Below, in pieces: positions 26,654-35,609 of a DNA stretch of 64,000 nucleotides; within the stretch, counting starts at the first letter, position 1, and each line of letters begins with the position of its first letter. Both the position numbers and the translations under genes were made by a program. Source of the DNA: Streptomyces lavendulae subsp. lavendulae (GTDB lineage: Bacteria; Actinomycetota; Actinomycetes; Streptomycetales; Streptomycetaceae); the NCBI RefSeq assembly GCF_002803845.1, contig NZ_CP024985.1, positions 2,480,001 to 2,544,000 of the forward strand, in the 5' to 3' direction. The notes beneath the pieces are model-generated. The model saw nothing but the letters and a program-made list of their open reading frames with translations, had not been told where the DNA came from and did not search any database.

Positions 26654-27391
26654 TCAGACGCCCCGCTCGCGCGCGGCGGCCTTGGCCGCCTTCTCCGCGG
26701 CCTCCTCGGCCTCGTACTCGGCGATGACGTCGATCGGCGGCGGCGCCTTCGCGAGGAAGACCCAGGTGAAGTACACGGCCAGCACCATCGGCGGCAGCTT
26801 CAGCGCGATCAGCACCCAGCCCAGCTGCGTCGCGTCACCCCACCAGTACAGCGGGAAGAGGATCGCGTACTTGGCGAGGAAGATGATGCCCCAGGCCAGG
26901 CTGGCCTTGGTGTAGGCCTTCTTGCGCCCCGGGTTGCGGGTGCGCCAGGAGAGGTTCTCCTTGAAGACCGGTCCGAGGATCACGCCCAGCAGGGGGAAGC
27001 CCACGAGCGCCGACAGCGTGAACGCCACGCCCAGGCCGGCACCGTAGATCATGCCGGGCAGGTAGAAGCCCTTGGCGCTGCCCGTGAAGAGGGCGAAGGC
27101 CACGCCCACGCCCACGCCGAACACACCGCTGAAGGCGTGTTTGACGGTGTCCTTGCGCAGCAGCCGGACGATCACCAGCAGGACGGCGACCGCGCCCGCC
27201 GCGATGGCCGAGGACCTCACGTCCTTGTTGATCGTGTAGATCATCACGAAGAGCAGGCCGGGGAGCATCGTCTCCACGGTGCCCCGGATGCCGCCGAACG
27301 CGTCGAAGAGGGCCGCCTGCGTCACGGCCTTCTGGTCGGCCGCGGGGTCCTGCGGGTTCGGCGGGGGGGACGAGCGGTCGAATGACGTCAC
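26654..27391 (-). CDS. DUF3159 membrane protein
   Basis: Conserved actinobacterial membrane protein of 245 residues with five or six hydrophobic segments. Recognisable blocks are ALFDAFGGIRGTVETMLPGL, GMIYGAGLGVAFTLSALVG, and GVILGPVFKENLSWRTRNPGRKKAY. Function is not established. The C-terminus is Ala/Glu-rich. It starts at GTG 27391, three bases after the OB-fold gene stop, so the two are co-transcribed. Confidence 0.85.
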   Translation of the reverse strand: MTSFDRSSPPPNPQDPAADQKAVTQAALFDAFGGIRGTVETMLPGLLFVMIYTINKDVRSSAIAAGAVAVLLVIVRLLRKDTVKHAFSGVFGVGVGVAFALFTGSAKGFYLPGMIYGAGLGVAFTLSALVGFPLLGVILGPVFKENLSWRTRNPGRKKAYTKASLAWGIIFLAKYAILFPLYWWGDATQLGWVLIALKLPPMVLAVYFTWVFLAKAPPPIDVIAEYEAEEAAEKAAKAAARERGV

Positions 27392-27394
27392 CGG

Positions 27395-27814
27395 TCAGTG
27401 CTCCTGTCCGAGCGGTCGGAGTTCGTACTTCGGGTTGAAGAGGACCCGGCGCCCATGACTCATCGAGATCCGTCCGGAGGCGATCATGCGCCGCCCGGGT
27501 TCGATTCCCACGATCGAGCGACGTCCGAGCCACACCACGTCCAGCGGGGCCGAGCCGTCGAAGAGCTCCGCCTCCAGGGCGGGGACGCCCGCCCGGGGAC
27601 GCAGGGTGACCGTACGCAGGGTTCCGGTCACCTTGACTATCTGGCGGTCGTGGCAGTCGCAGATCCGCGTGCACCCCGCGGCTTCTGCGTCCTCCTGCAG
27701 CTCCGCCGAATGCAGCTCCTCCTGGGAGGTGGACAGCCGTTCGATCATCCGGCGGAACCGGCCCGCCGGCCGGGCCGGCTTCGCGGGCTTCTCGGGACGC
27801 GGTTCAGCACTCAT
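27395..27814 (-). CDS. OB-fold nucleic-acid-binding-like protein
   Basis: Protein of 139 residues with an OB-fold core: VKVTGTLRTVTLRPRAGVPA, LEAELFDGSAPLDVVWLGRR, and a closing MIASGRISMSHGRRVLFNPKYEL. A Cys pair (CTRICDCHD) lies before the fold. Small OB-fold proteins of this kind precede DUF3159 genes in actinobacteria and sit near K+ genes; function unknown. The N-terminal basic, proline-rich segment is probably disordered. Confidence 0.82.
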   Translation of the reverse strand: MSAEPRPEKPAKPARPAGRFRRMIERLSTSQEELHSAELQEDAEAAGCTRICDCHDRQIVKVTGTLRTVTLRPRAGVPALEAELFDGSAPLDVVWLGRRSIVGIEPGRRMIASGRISMSHGRRVLFNPKYELRPLGQEH

Positions 27815-27838
27815 ACCGGAAGCCTACCGGCGCCCCCG

Positions 27839-28525
27839 CTACCTCTCGAAGCGGTATCCCATGCCCGGTTCGGTGATGAAGTGGCGCGGGTGCGAGGGGT
27901 CGGCCTCCAGCTTGCGGCGCAGTTGGGCCATGTACACCCGCAGGTAGTTGGTCTCCGTCCCGTACGAGGGGCCCCAGACCTCCTGGAGCAGCTGCTTCTG
28001 GCTGACGAGCTTCCCGCCGTTGCGGACCAGCACCTCCAGCAGGTGCCACTCGGTGGGGGTCAGGCGTACGTCGCGTCCCTCGCGCACCGCCTTCTTGGCG
28101 GCGAGGTCCACCGTGAACCCCTCGGTCTCCACCACCACCTCGTCCTCGCCCGCCCCCGCCGTCGGCTCGGCCCGGCGGACGGCCGCGCGCAGGCGGGCCA
28201 GCAGCTCGTCCATGCCGAAGGGCTTGGTGACGTAGTCGTCGGCGCCCGCGTCGAGGGCCTCGACCTTCTCGTCGGAGCTGTGCCGGGCGGAGAGCACCAG
28301 GATCGGCACCCGGGTCCAGCCCCGCAGCCCCTTGATCACCTCGACCCCGTCCATGTCGGGCAGGCCGAGGTCGAGGACGACCACGTCGGGGTGGCGGGCC
28401 GCGGCGAGCTCCAGGGCCTGGGCCCCATCGGCCGCGGCGTCGACCTCGTACCGGCGCGCCTTCAGGTTGATCACGAGGGCTCGGACGATCTGCGGCTCGT
28501 CGTCCACCACGAGCACCCGGGTCAT
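27839..28525 (-). CDS. kdpE: Response regulator KdpE
   Basis: OmpR-family response regulator of 228 residues. The receiver domain has DDE at residues 8-10, phospho-acceptor Asp52 (VVVLDLGLPDMDG) and Lys in TKPFG; the winged-helix domain carries LTPTEWHLLEVL and NYLRVYMAQLRRKLE, which is characteristic of KdpE. It is coupled to the KdpD gene by a 4-bp ATGA overlap. It should activate a high-affinity K+ uptake operon under K+ limitation. The kdpFABC structural genes are not in this window, so the target is elsewhere or absent. Confidence 0.95.
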   Translation of the reverse strand: MTRVLVVDDEPQIVRALVINLKARRYEVDAAADGAQALELAAARHPDVVVLDLGLPDMDGVEVIKGLRGWTRVPILVLSARHSSDEKVEALDAGADDYVTKPFGMDELLARLRAAVRRAEPTAGAGEDEVVVETEGFTVDLAAKKAVREGRDVRLTPTEWHLLEVLVRNGGKLVSQKQLLQEVWGPSYGTETNYLRVYMAQLRRKLEADPSHPRHFITEPGMGYRFER

Positions 28526-31257
28526 TGGGGTCCTGCTTTCTGTCGTTCGGAGTGGTCCCCGGCTCCCGTCGGATCCGGGGCCGCTGTCTGTCCTGTTCCC
28601 GCCGCGGACGCCGCCCCCACGGCCGCATCCCGGTCCGGGGGCGGTCCGCCCGGGGGCCGCGCGGCGCCCTGCGGGCCTCCCCCGCGGTCGACGCCGCCCG
28701 GGCCCGGCCCGGTTCCGGCGGCCTCCCGCGGCGGCCCGTCCCCGGCCGGGGCGTCCCGGCCGGCCGCGCGCAGCGTGAGCACCATCGTCAGTCCGCCGCC
28801 GGGGGTGTCCTCGGCGGTGAGGGTGCCGTCCATCGCCTCGGCGAAGCCCCGGGCCACGGCCAGACCGAGGCCCACGCCGGCGCCGCGCGGGGCGTCCCCG
28901 TACCGCTGGAAGGGGGCGAAGATCCTGTCCTTGGCCGCGTCCGGCACCCCGGGCCCGCGGTCGACGACCCGGACCTCGACCCGGTCGCCGAGGAAGCTGG
29001 CCGCGACGAGCACGGGCTGTCCGCGGGGGCTGTACTTGACGGCGTTCTCCACGACGTTGGCCACGCTCCGCTCCAGCAGCCCCGGGTCCACGGCCACCAT
29101 CGGCAGGGATTCCGGCACGTCCAGCAGCACGCTGTCCTCCGGTACGCCGCCGAGCGCCATCGGGACCACCTCGTCGAGGTCGATCTCCCGGATCAGCGGG
29201 GTCACGGTGCCGGTCTGGAGGCGGGACATGTCCAGCAGGTTGCCCACGAGGTGGTCCAGCCGGTCGGCGCCGTCCTCGATCCCTTCGAGCAGCTCGGCCC
29301 GGTCCTCCTCGGACCACTCCACGTCGTCCGAGCGCAAGGACGACACCGACGCCTTGATGGAGGCCAGGGGCGTACGCAGGTCGTGGCTGACGGCGGCCAG
29401 CAGGGCCGTCCTGATCCGGTTGCCCTCGGCCAGCCGTCGGGCCTCCTCGGCCTCCCCGACGAGCCGCTGGCGGTCCAGCACCACGGCGGCCTGGGCGGCG
29501 AACGCCCCGAGCACCCGGCGGTCCTCGGCCGGCAGCACCCGGCCGGACAGGGCCAGCGCCATGTGGTCGCCGATCGGCATGTCCACGTCGGCGTCCTCGG
29601 GCCGGGCGGCCGGGCTCGGGCCGACGCTCCCGGCGCGGGTCCAGGGCTCGACGTCCCCGGCCCGCTCCAGCAGGGCCACGGACTCCATCGCGAAGGTCTC
29701 GCGCACCCGTTCCAGCAGCGCGTCCAGGGCGGTCTCGCCGCGCAGCACGCTCCCGGCGAGGAAGGAGAGGATCTCGGACTCCGCGCGCAGCCGGGCGGCC
29801 TGGTGCGTGCGCCGGGCCGCCAGGTCCACCACGGAGGCGACCGAGACCGCGACCCCGAAGAACACGGCGATGGCCATGATGTTGCGCGGGTCGGAGACCG
29901 TGAACCGGTGTAGCGGAGGGGCGAAGTAGTAGTTGAGCAGCAGCGAGCCGAAGGCGGCCGAGGCCAGGGCCGGCCAGAGCCCGCCCACCAGCGCGGCCGC
30001 CACCGTCAGGGCCAGGAAGAGGAGCATCTCGTTGGCCAGGCCCGGGTTCGCGGTGATGTGCGTGAGCAGGACGCACAGCAGCGCCGGGAGGACCACCCCG
30101 ACCAGCCAGCCGGCCACGATCCTGGGCCGTCCGAGCCGGGTGGTGGAGCGGGGCCCCGGCAGCCCGCGGCCCTTGGCCACCTCCTCGTGGGTGACGATGT
30201 GCACGTCGAGGTCGGGACCCGAGTCGCGGGCCACGGTGGCGCCCACGCCCGGCCCGAGCACGTATTGCCAGGCCTTGCGGCGGCTGGAGCCCAGGACGAC
30301 CTGGGTGGCGTTGACCCCGCGGGCGAATTCCAGGAGGGATTCGGGGATGTTGTCGCCGATCACATGGTGAAACGTTCCGCCAAGGTCTTCGACCAGGGTC
30401 CGCTGGACCGCGAGCTCCTTCGGCGAGGCCGAGGTGAGCCCGTCGCTGCGGGCGATGTAGACGGCGAGGACCTCGCTCCCGGAGGCCTTGGCGGCCATCC
30501 TGGAGGCCCGCCGGATCAGCGTGCGCCCCTCCGGCCCGCCGGTGAGCCCGACGACGATCCGCTCACGGGCCTGCCAGGTCGAGCGGATGCCGTGCTCGCC
30601 CCGGTACTCCTGAAGGTAGTCGTCCACCCGGTCGGCCACCCACAGCAGGGCCAGCTCGCGCAGCGCGGTGAGGTTCCCGGGCCGGAAGTAGTTCGACAGG
30701 GCCGCGTCGACCTTGTCGGGCCGGTAGATGTTGCCGTGGGCCATCCGGCGGCGCAGGGCCTGCGGGGACATGTCGACGAGCTCGATCTGGTCGGCCCGCC
30801 GGACCACCTCGTCCGGGACGGTCTCGCGCTGGCGCACCCCGGTGATCGACTCGACCACGTCGCCGAGCGACTCCAGGTGCTGGATGTTGACGGTGGACAC
30901 GACGTCGATCCCGGCCCGGAGCAGTTCCTCCACGTCCTGCCAGCGCTTGGCGTTGCGCGAGCCGGGGACGTTGGTGTGGGCGAGCTCGTCCACCAGCGCC
31001 ACGGCCGGCCGCCGCGCCAGCACCGCGTCCACGTCCATCTCGGTGAAGGACGCGCCGCGGTACGCGAGCTCCTGGCGCGGCACCTGTTCGAGTCCGTGCA
31101 GCATCACCTCGGTGCGGGCCCGCCCGTGGTGCTCGACGAAACCGACGACACAGTCGCCGCCCCGCTCCACCCGGCGGTGGCCCTCCGAGAGCATGGCGTA
31201 CGTCTTGCCCACACCGGGTGCCGCGCCGAGATAGATCCTTAGCCTGCCGCGTCCCAT
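28522..31257 (-). CDS. kdpD: Sensor histidine kinase KdpD
   Basis: Sensor kinase of 911 residues. Order: N-terminal KdpD domain with Walker A GAAPGVGKT and VDELAHTN, a universal-stress-protein-like domain (IVVGLTGGPEGRTLIRRA), four closely spaced membrane helices, a GAF-like region, and the kinase core with phospho-accepting His625 (VSHDLRTPL). ATP-binding blocks follow (NVVENAVKYSP, DRGPGVP, GVGLGLAVARG). The last 80 residues are a Pro/Gly/Ala-rich tail without homology that I recognise, longer than in standard KdpD. ATG 31257 gives the family N-terminus GRGRLRIYLGAAPG. Confidence 0.95.
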   Translation of the reverse strand: MGRGRLRIYLGAAPGVGKTYAMLSEGHRRVERGGDCVVGFVEHHGRARTEVMLHGLEQVPRQELAYRGASFTEMDVDAVLARRPAVALVDELAHTNVPGSRNAKRWQDVEELLRAGIDVVSTVNIQHLESLGDVVESITGVRQRETVPDEVVRRADQIELVDMSPQALRRRMAHGNIYRPDKVDAALSNYFRPGNLTALRELALLWVADRVDDYLQEYRGEHGIRSTWQARERIVVGLTGGPEGRTLIRRASRMAAKASGSEVLAVYIARSDGLTSASPKELAVQRTLVEDLGGTFHHVIGDNIPESLLEFARGVNATQVVLGSSRRKAWQYVLGPGVGATVARDSGPDLDVHIVTHEEVAKGRGLPGPRSTTRLGRPRIVAGWLVGVVLPALLCVLLTHITANPGLANEMLLFLALTVAAALVGGLWPALASAAFGSLLLNYYFAPPLHRFTVSDPRNIMAIAVFFGVAVSVASVVDLAARRTHQAARLRAESEILSFLAGSVLRGETALDALLERVRETFAMESVALLERAGDVEPWTRAGSVGPSPAARPEDADVDMPIGDHMALALSGRVLPAEDRRVLGAFAAQAAVVLDRQRLVGEAEEARRLAEGNRIRTALLAAVSHDLRTPLASIKASVSSLRSDDVEWSEEDRAELLEGIEDGADRLDHLVGNLLDMSRLQTGTVTPLIREIDLDEVVPMALGGVPEDSVLLDVPESLPMVAVDPGLLERSVANVVENAVKYSPRGQPVLVAASFLGDRVEVRVVDRGPGVPDAAKDRIFAPFQRYGDAPRGAGVGLGLAVARGFAEAMDGTLTAEDTPGGGLTMVLTLRAAGRDAPAGDGPPREAAGTGPGPGGVDRGGGPQGAARPPGGPPPDRDAAVGAASAAGTGQTAAPDPTGAGDHSERQKAGPQ

Positions 31258-31397
31258 GCGCTCATTCTCCGGGACATCTCCGCAGTTCACGCACCGATCG
31301 CCGGCCCCGGACCCATCCCTGACGCATCCCTGACGCGCCGGTGGGCCCGGCGCGTCAGGGACGCGCAGGCCGGTGGGACCGGCGCGCGGAGCACGAA

Positions 31398-31439
31398 GGC
31401 CGGTGGGCCCCGCACTGCGGAGTGCGGGGCCCACCGGCC
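31398..31439. terminator. Strong hairpin terminator after the DUF3710 gene
   Basis: A perfect 19-bp stem (31398-31416 with 31421-31439) has a GCGG loop. It is located 48 nt past the DUF3710 stop on the minus strand and before the kdpD promoter region. Confidence 0.85.
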
Positions 31440-31487
31440 ACGTGCGGTACCCCGATGGACCTCACGGTCCTCCGGGATACCGGGAGG

Positions 31488-32264
31488 TCAGCGGACCTCG
31501 GTGATCTCCGGGCCGCGCTCCAGCTGGCCCATGCCGCCGGAGAAGCGGGAGCCCTCCTGGTCCTCGGCCGTCTGCACGCCGTCCGGCACCATCTGGGCGT
31601 CGTTCGGCAGCTTCAGGACGATGGGGTCGCGCGGGGCCATCGGGCCCTCGCCGCGCAGGACGACGGTCTCCCGGAAGATGTTCTCCAGCACGCCCGCCGA
31701 CTCGGGGCGCACCGCGCCCTGGCCGGAGATGACACCGCGCAGGAACCAGCGGGGGCCGTCGACGCCGACGAAGCGCACCAGCTGGGCGCCCGTCTGGCCG
31801 TCGGGCAGCGGAACGGGGACCTGCGCGCGCAGCTCCCAGCCCAGCGGGCCCTCGACCTCGTCGATGATGCCGCCCTGCTGGGTGATCCCCGAGGCGATCT
31901 CCTCGCGGACCTCCCCCCAGATGCCCTCCTTCTTGGGCGCGGCGAAAGCCTGAAGCTGCACCGCGCTGTCGCCGAGGACCACGGTCGCGGCCACGATCGC
32001 GTCCCCGGCGACCTCGACGCGCAGTTCCATGCCCTCGACACCGGGTACGAGGATGCCGCCCAGGTCGACGCGGCCGTCGGCCGGGTTCCCGGGCACCTCG
32101 GAAACGTCCCACGGGCCGTCGGGACGCGGAGCCGGAGGCAGGTTCAGCCTGCGCGGCTTGGTGGAGTCGAGTCCGTCGGCCGGCTCATCGGCGCGCACGC
32201 CGTCGACCTGCTCGGCCGCGCCGCCGTCCTTGACGGAGTCGTTCTTCTTGCGACGTCCGAACAC
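31488..32264 (-). CDS. DUF3710 protein
   Basis: Conserved actinobacterial protein of 258 residues. It has a charged, disordered N-terminus (FGRRKKNDSVKDGG), then the DUF3710 fold with VDLGGILVPGVEGMELRVE, WGEVREEIASGI, and VRFVGVDGPRWFLRGVI. No function is known. It follows the dut gene by one base, forming a dut-DUF3710 operon with the thioesterase gene upstream. Confidence 0.88.
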   Translation of the reverse strand: MFGRRKKNDSVKDGGAAEQVDGVRADEPADGLDSTKPRRLNLPPAPRPDGPWDVSEVPGNPADGRVDLGGILVPGVEGMELRVEVAGDAIVAATVVLGDSAVQLQAFAAPKKEGIWGEVREEIASGITQQGGIIDEVEGPLGWELRAQVPVPLPDGQTGAQLVRFVGVDGPRWFLRGVISGQGAVRPESAGVLENIFRETVVLRGEGPMAPRDPIVLKLPNDAQMVPDGVQTAEDQEGSRFSGGMGQLERGPEITEVR

Positions 32265-32265
32265 G

Positions 32266-32802
32266 TCACTGTCCTTCCCGGTCGGTTACGACCGAAGCGT
32301 AGCCATTCCCACCCTGCTGACCAGCGCCGGATCCGGCCACGGCCGCATGACCGCCGGTGGAGCCGAACCCCCCGTCGGCCCGGGCCGAGCCGGGAAGCTC
32401 CTCCACCTCGTGGAAGCGCACCTTCTCGACCCGCTGGACAACCAGCTGGGCAATGCGGTCGAAACGCTCGAACCTGACGCTCTCGCGAGGGTCGAGATTG
32501 ACCACGATCACCTTGATTTCCCCACGGTACCCGGCATCCACCGTCCCCGGGGCATTCACGAGCGCGAGCCCGCAGCGGGCGGCCAGGCCCGAGCGCGGGT
32601 GCACGAAGGCGGCGTACCCGTCGGGCAGCGCGATGGAGACGCCGGTGGGCAGGACGGCCCGCTCCCCGGGTTCCAGCTCGGCGGCGACGGTGGTCACCAG
32701 GTCGCAGCCGGCGTCGCCGGGGTGACCGTAGGACGGGAGGGGCACCTCGGGGTCGACGCGGCGGATCAGCACGTCGACGGGAGCATGGTTGTTCTGGGAC
32801 AT
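32266..32802 (-). CDS. dut: dUTP diphosphatase
   Basis: Trimeric dUTPase of 178 residues that hydrolyses dUTP to dUMP and PPi, keeping uracil out of DNA. All five motifs can be seen: GDAGCDL, HPRSGLA, NAPGTVDAGYRGEI with the catalytic Asp, RIAQLV, and the C-terminal GFGSTGGH flap. It overlaps the thioesterase stop by one base (TGATG). A glycine-rich tail of about 20 residues follows the flap. Confidence 0.96.
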   Translation of the reverse strand: MSQNNHAPVDVLIRRVDPEVPLPSYGHPGDAGCDLVTTVAAELEPGERAVLPTGVSIALPDGYAAFVHPRSGLAARCGLALVNAPGTVDAGYRGEIKVIVVNLDPRESVRFERFDRIAQLVVQRVEKVRFHEVEELPGSARADGGFGSTGGHAAVAGSGAGQQGGNGYASVVTDREGQ

Positions 32803-33386
32803 CAGGGGTTCACCTCGAAGGCGCGGGTGCGCCTGACCTGGTCCGGGTCGGCCATCGCCGCCCGGATCTCCTCGGGCCGACCGTTGTCGATGAAGTGGTC
32901 GACCTTCACCTCGATGAAGAGCGCGTCCGCGCGGACGGCGACCGGGCCGTCCGGGCCGCCTATCCGGCCCACCGCCGTGGAGTAGATCTTCCGTCCCGCG
33001 ACGGCGGTGACCTCGGCCTCCAGGTACAGCACGGTGTCCACGGGCACGGGCCGCACGAAGTCCGTCTCCAGCCGGCCGGTCACCGCGATCACGCGCAGCA
33101 GCCAGTTCAGCGAGCCGAGCGTCTCGTCGAGAGCCGTGGCCAGGACCCCGCCGTGGGCGAGTCCGGGCGCGCCCTGGTGAGCGGGCCTGACGGTGAACTC
33201 GGCGGTGATGCGCACGCCCTCGCCCGCGCGGGCCTCCAGATGGAGCCCGTGCGGCTGTCCCCCGCCACACCCGAAACAGTGTTCGTAGTGCGCGCCGAGG
33301 AGCTCGCCGGGGGCCGGGGCGTCGGGATGCCGGACCGGCGCGGCGGCATCGGCCGGGGGCGTCAACGCTGTGTTTCGTCCACTCAC
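32802..33386 (-). CDS. PaaI-type hotdog thioesterase
   Basis: Hotdog-fold acyl-CoA thioesterase-like protein of 194 residues. It shows HCFGCGGGQPHGLHL near the N-terminus, HQGAPGLAHGGVLATALDETLG as the active-site helix and strand, and ETDFVRPVPVDTVLYLEAEV. The substrate is unknown. Start GTG 33386 is divergent from the DUF3093 gene 58 bp away. It heads the dut-DUF3710 operon. Confidence 0.88.
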   Translation of the reverse strand: MSGRNTALTPPADAAAPVRHPDAPAPGELLGAHYEHCFGCGGGQPHGLHLEARAGEGVRITAEFTVRPAHQGAPGLAHGGVLATALDETLGSLNWLLRVIAVTGRLETDFVRPVPVDTVLYLEAEVTAVAGRKIYSTAVGRIGGPDGPVAVRADALFIEVKVDHFIDNGRPEEIRAAMADPDQVRRTRAFEVNP

Positions 33387-33444
33387 AGCCGCTGACCTTA
33401 CCCGCGCGGCTACCCGCCGGTCGCCTCGTGGCAGGCTTGCGTGT

Positions 33445-33918
33445 ATGCAGCTCTCCCCCGCGCACCACGACGAACGACTGTCCGCCCCCCGCTCCTGGTG
33501 GGGCATCGCCGCCCTGACCGGGCTGGCGTGCGCGCTGACGCTGCTCCCGCTGGGCACCCTGCCGATGCTGGCCGGGCTGGTCGGGGGCACGGCGCTGGCG
33601 GCGCTGCTGGTCAGTTCGTACGGTTCCGCGCGCGTGCGCGTCGTCAACGGCTCGCTGGCGGCGGGCGAGGCCCGGATCCCGGTGACGGCGCTGGGCGAAC
33701 CGGAGGTCCTGGACGCGGAGGAGGCCCGCGCCTGGCGCACGTACAAGGCCGACGTCCGCGCCTTCATGCTGATGCGCAGCTACGTGCCCACGGCGGTCCG
33801 CGTCGAGGTCACCGACCCGGCGGACCCGACGCCCTACGTGTACCTCTCCACCCGCGAACCCCGGGCCCTGGCGGCGGCGATCCGCGCGGCGCAGGCGGTC
33901 CCGGCGACCGGCGCCTGA
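33445..33918 (+). CDS. DUF3093 membrane protein
   Basis: Small membrane protein of 157 residues with two adjacent hydrophobic helices near the N-terminus (SWWGIAALTGLACALTLLPL, then MLAGLVGGTALAALLV). A soluble domain with RVRVVNGSLAAGEARIPV and TRADA-like DVRAFMLMRSYVPTAVRVEV follows. It is conserved next to dut in actinobacteria; function unknown. ATG 33445 is chosen over an upstream in-frame start because the latter overlaps the divergent gene. Confidence 0.88.
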   Translation: MQLSPAHHDERLSAPRSWWGIAALTGLACALTLLPLGTLPMLAGLVGGTALAALLVSSYGSARVRVVNGSLAAGEARIPVTALGEPEVLDAEEARAWRTYKADVRAFMLMRSYVPTAVRVEVTDPADPTPYVYLSTREPRALAAAIRAAQAVPATGA

Positions 33919-33986
33919 GGGCCGGGCCGGGGCGTCCGGGGAGGGTCCCGGTCCGAGCGTCCGTGGGCTTCCGCCACGGCGAAGGC

Positions 33987-34919
33987 TCAGCGCGGCTCGT
34001 GCTCCGGACCCTCCAGTGCGGCTCTGCGTGCCCCGGGAAGGGGCTGGGAGGGGTCGTCAAGGGGCCGGGGCTGCGGGAGGTACTCCCAGGGCGCGGCCCG
34101 CCTGCGCAGGTCCGTACGCACCTTCTCGGCGAGTTTCCTGGTGTCCCGGCGGTTCATGACCGCGCCGACGGCCGCTCCGACCATGAACGGCATCAGGTTG
34201 GGCAGGTTGCGGAACATCCGCTTCATGATCTGCTGGCGCAGTTCGCGCTTCATCTGCCCGCCGAGCGCCGCGTTCAGCGTCGTCGGCTTGGTGAGGTCGA
34301 TCCCGCGCTCCTCGGTCCATGCCGTCAGGTAGGCGGTGCTGCGGTCCTTCAGGGTGCCGGGCGGCCGCTGCCCGTAGACCTCGTGGAGTTCGGCGACGAG
34401 CTTGAGCTCGATCGCGGCGACGGCGGTGATCTCCGCGGCCAGCTCCGCCGGCATGGCGGGCGGAACCGGCAGCATCGCCGCGGCGCCGATGCCCGCGCCG
34501 ACCGTGGAGGTGGCGTGGGCGGCCCCGGAGATCAGCTTGTCGGCCAGCTGATCGGGGTCCAGACCCGGGAACTGCGCGCGCAGGGTCGCGAGGTCCCGTA
34601 CGGGAACGCGCGGTGCGTTCTCGATGATGCGGTCGGCGATGTACAGGGCGGCGGCCTTGGCGCCCTCGCCGCCCTTGCGCACACCGTTCTTGACGGCTTG
34701 CATCCGGCCGGCCCCGGGCTTGCGCTCCCGGGACCCCTCGTCGGCCGCTGTGGCCGGCGGCACCGCCTGGGCGGTGCCGTAGGGCACGACGGTCGTGTCG
34801 AGGGGCGGGGCGGCGGGGGTGCCGGGGCCCGTTTCCGGGCCCGTGGCCACCGCGCTCGTCTCCGCCGGACCGCCGGATTTCCGGAAGCGTCGCTTCCGAA
34901 AGGGCGTCGAGCCGGTCAC
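33987..34919 (-). CDS. Conserved hypothetical protein, possibly EcsC-like
   Basis: Protein of 310 residues that I do not recognise with confidence. After a disordered N-terminus of about 70 residues there is a helical region with Ala/Gly-rich hydrophobic stretches (GAGIGAAAMLPVPPAMPAEL, AAEITAVAAIELKLVAELHE), a pattern seen in EcsC-type membrane-associated proteins. Basic helices (KRELRQQIMKRMFRNLPN, then FMVGAAVGAVMNRRDT) follow. It starts at GTG 34919, nine bases after the DUF4193 gene, and is probably co-transcribed with it. Confidence 0.7.
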   Translation of the reverse strand: MTGSTPFRKRRFRKSGGPAETSAVATGPETGPGTPAAPPLDTTVVPYGTAQAVPPATAADEGSRERKPGAGRMQAVKNGVRKGGEGAKAAALYIADRIIENAPRVPVRDLATLRAQFPGLDPDQLADKLISGAAHATSTVGAGIGAAAMLPVPPAMPAELAAEITAVAAIELKLVAELHEVYGQRPPGTLKDRSTAYLTAWTEERGIDLTKPTTLNAALGGQMKRELRQQIMKRMFRNLPNLMPFMVGAAVGAVMNRRDTRKLAEKVRTDLRRRAAPWEYLPQPRPLDDPSQPLPGARRAALEGPEHEPR

Positions 34920-34928
34920 CGCCGAGCC

Positions 34929-35225
34929 TCAGTCGCAGTCGCGACAGATCGGCTGACCGTTCTTCTCCCGTGCCAGCTGGCTGCGGTGGTGCACCAGGAA
35001 GCAGCTCATGCAGGTGAACTCGTCCGCCTGCTTGGGAAGGACCCGGACGGCCAGTTCCTCGTTGGAAAGGTCCGCACCGGGAAGCTCCAGGCTCTCGGCG
35101 CCGTCGAAGTCCTCGACGTCGACGTTCGAGGACGACTTCTCGCTGCGCCGGGCCTTCAGCTCTTCGATGCTGTCGTTGTCGACGTCATCGTCGGTCTTGC
35201 GTGGGGTGTCGTAGTCCGTTGCCAT
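34929..35225 (-). CDS. DUF4193 zinc-ribbon protein
   Basis: Small acidic protein of 98 residues conserved across actinobacteria (dUTPase-neighbourhood family). An Asp/Glu-rich N-terminal part is followed by a C-terminal zinc-ribbon-like pair CMSC...CRDC. It is preceded by a clear GGGGGAGAG ribosome site. Function unknown; the acidic region plus a metal knuckle suggests a small protein-binding regulator. Confidence 0.9.
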   Translation of the reverse strand: MATDYDTPRKTDDDVDNDSIEELKARRSEKSSSNVDVEDFDGAESLELPGADLSNEELAVRVLPKQADEFTCMSCFLVHHRSQLAREKNGQPICRDCD

Positions 35226-35609
35226 TTTTTCGCTCTCCCCCTCTGGGATTTAGCGGTGTCTCAGCGCACGTAACGCGCGAGAGGCCGGACTTGTGCCCGA
35301 CCTGAGGCGGAGATTTTGCCTCACATCAAGGTCTGTTACTCAATCGACACCCAGCCGCACGCCCGAAGGAGCTTGTGGCTGGGATGACGACCGGGACCGT
35401 ACACGGTCCGGGGGCCGTCTTGCACAAACGCCACCCCGTGTATTTCCCGCCACCAGGGGGGCCGGAAACCCGGACTTCCCGGGCTTTCCGGCCTCACCGG
35501 CATCACCGAACGCACATGACCGGACACTCGACACTGTGATCGATCACACAACTACCACCCGTCGCCCCACCCGGCCATTCCGCTGACAGCGAACAGGGTC
35601 CCGGGTGGA
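35226..35609. other. Intergenic region with DUF4193 promoter
   Basis: About 380 bp without a gene. It must hold the promoter for DUF4193 (minus strand). One small symmetric element, TGAGGC-N9-GCCTCA (35303-35323), lies about 80-100 bp upstream of its start. The left part after the cutS stop shows no strong hairpin. Confidence 0.5.
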
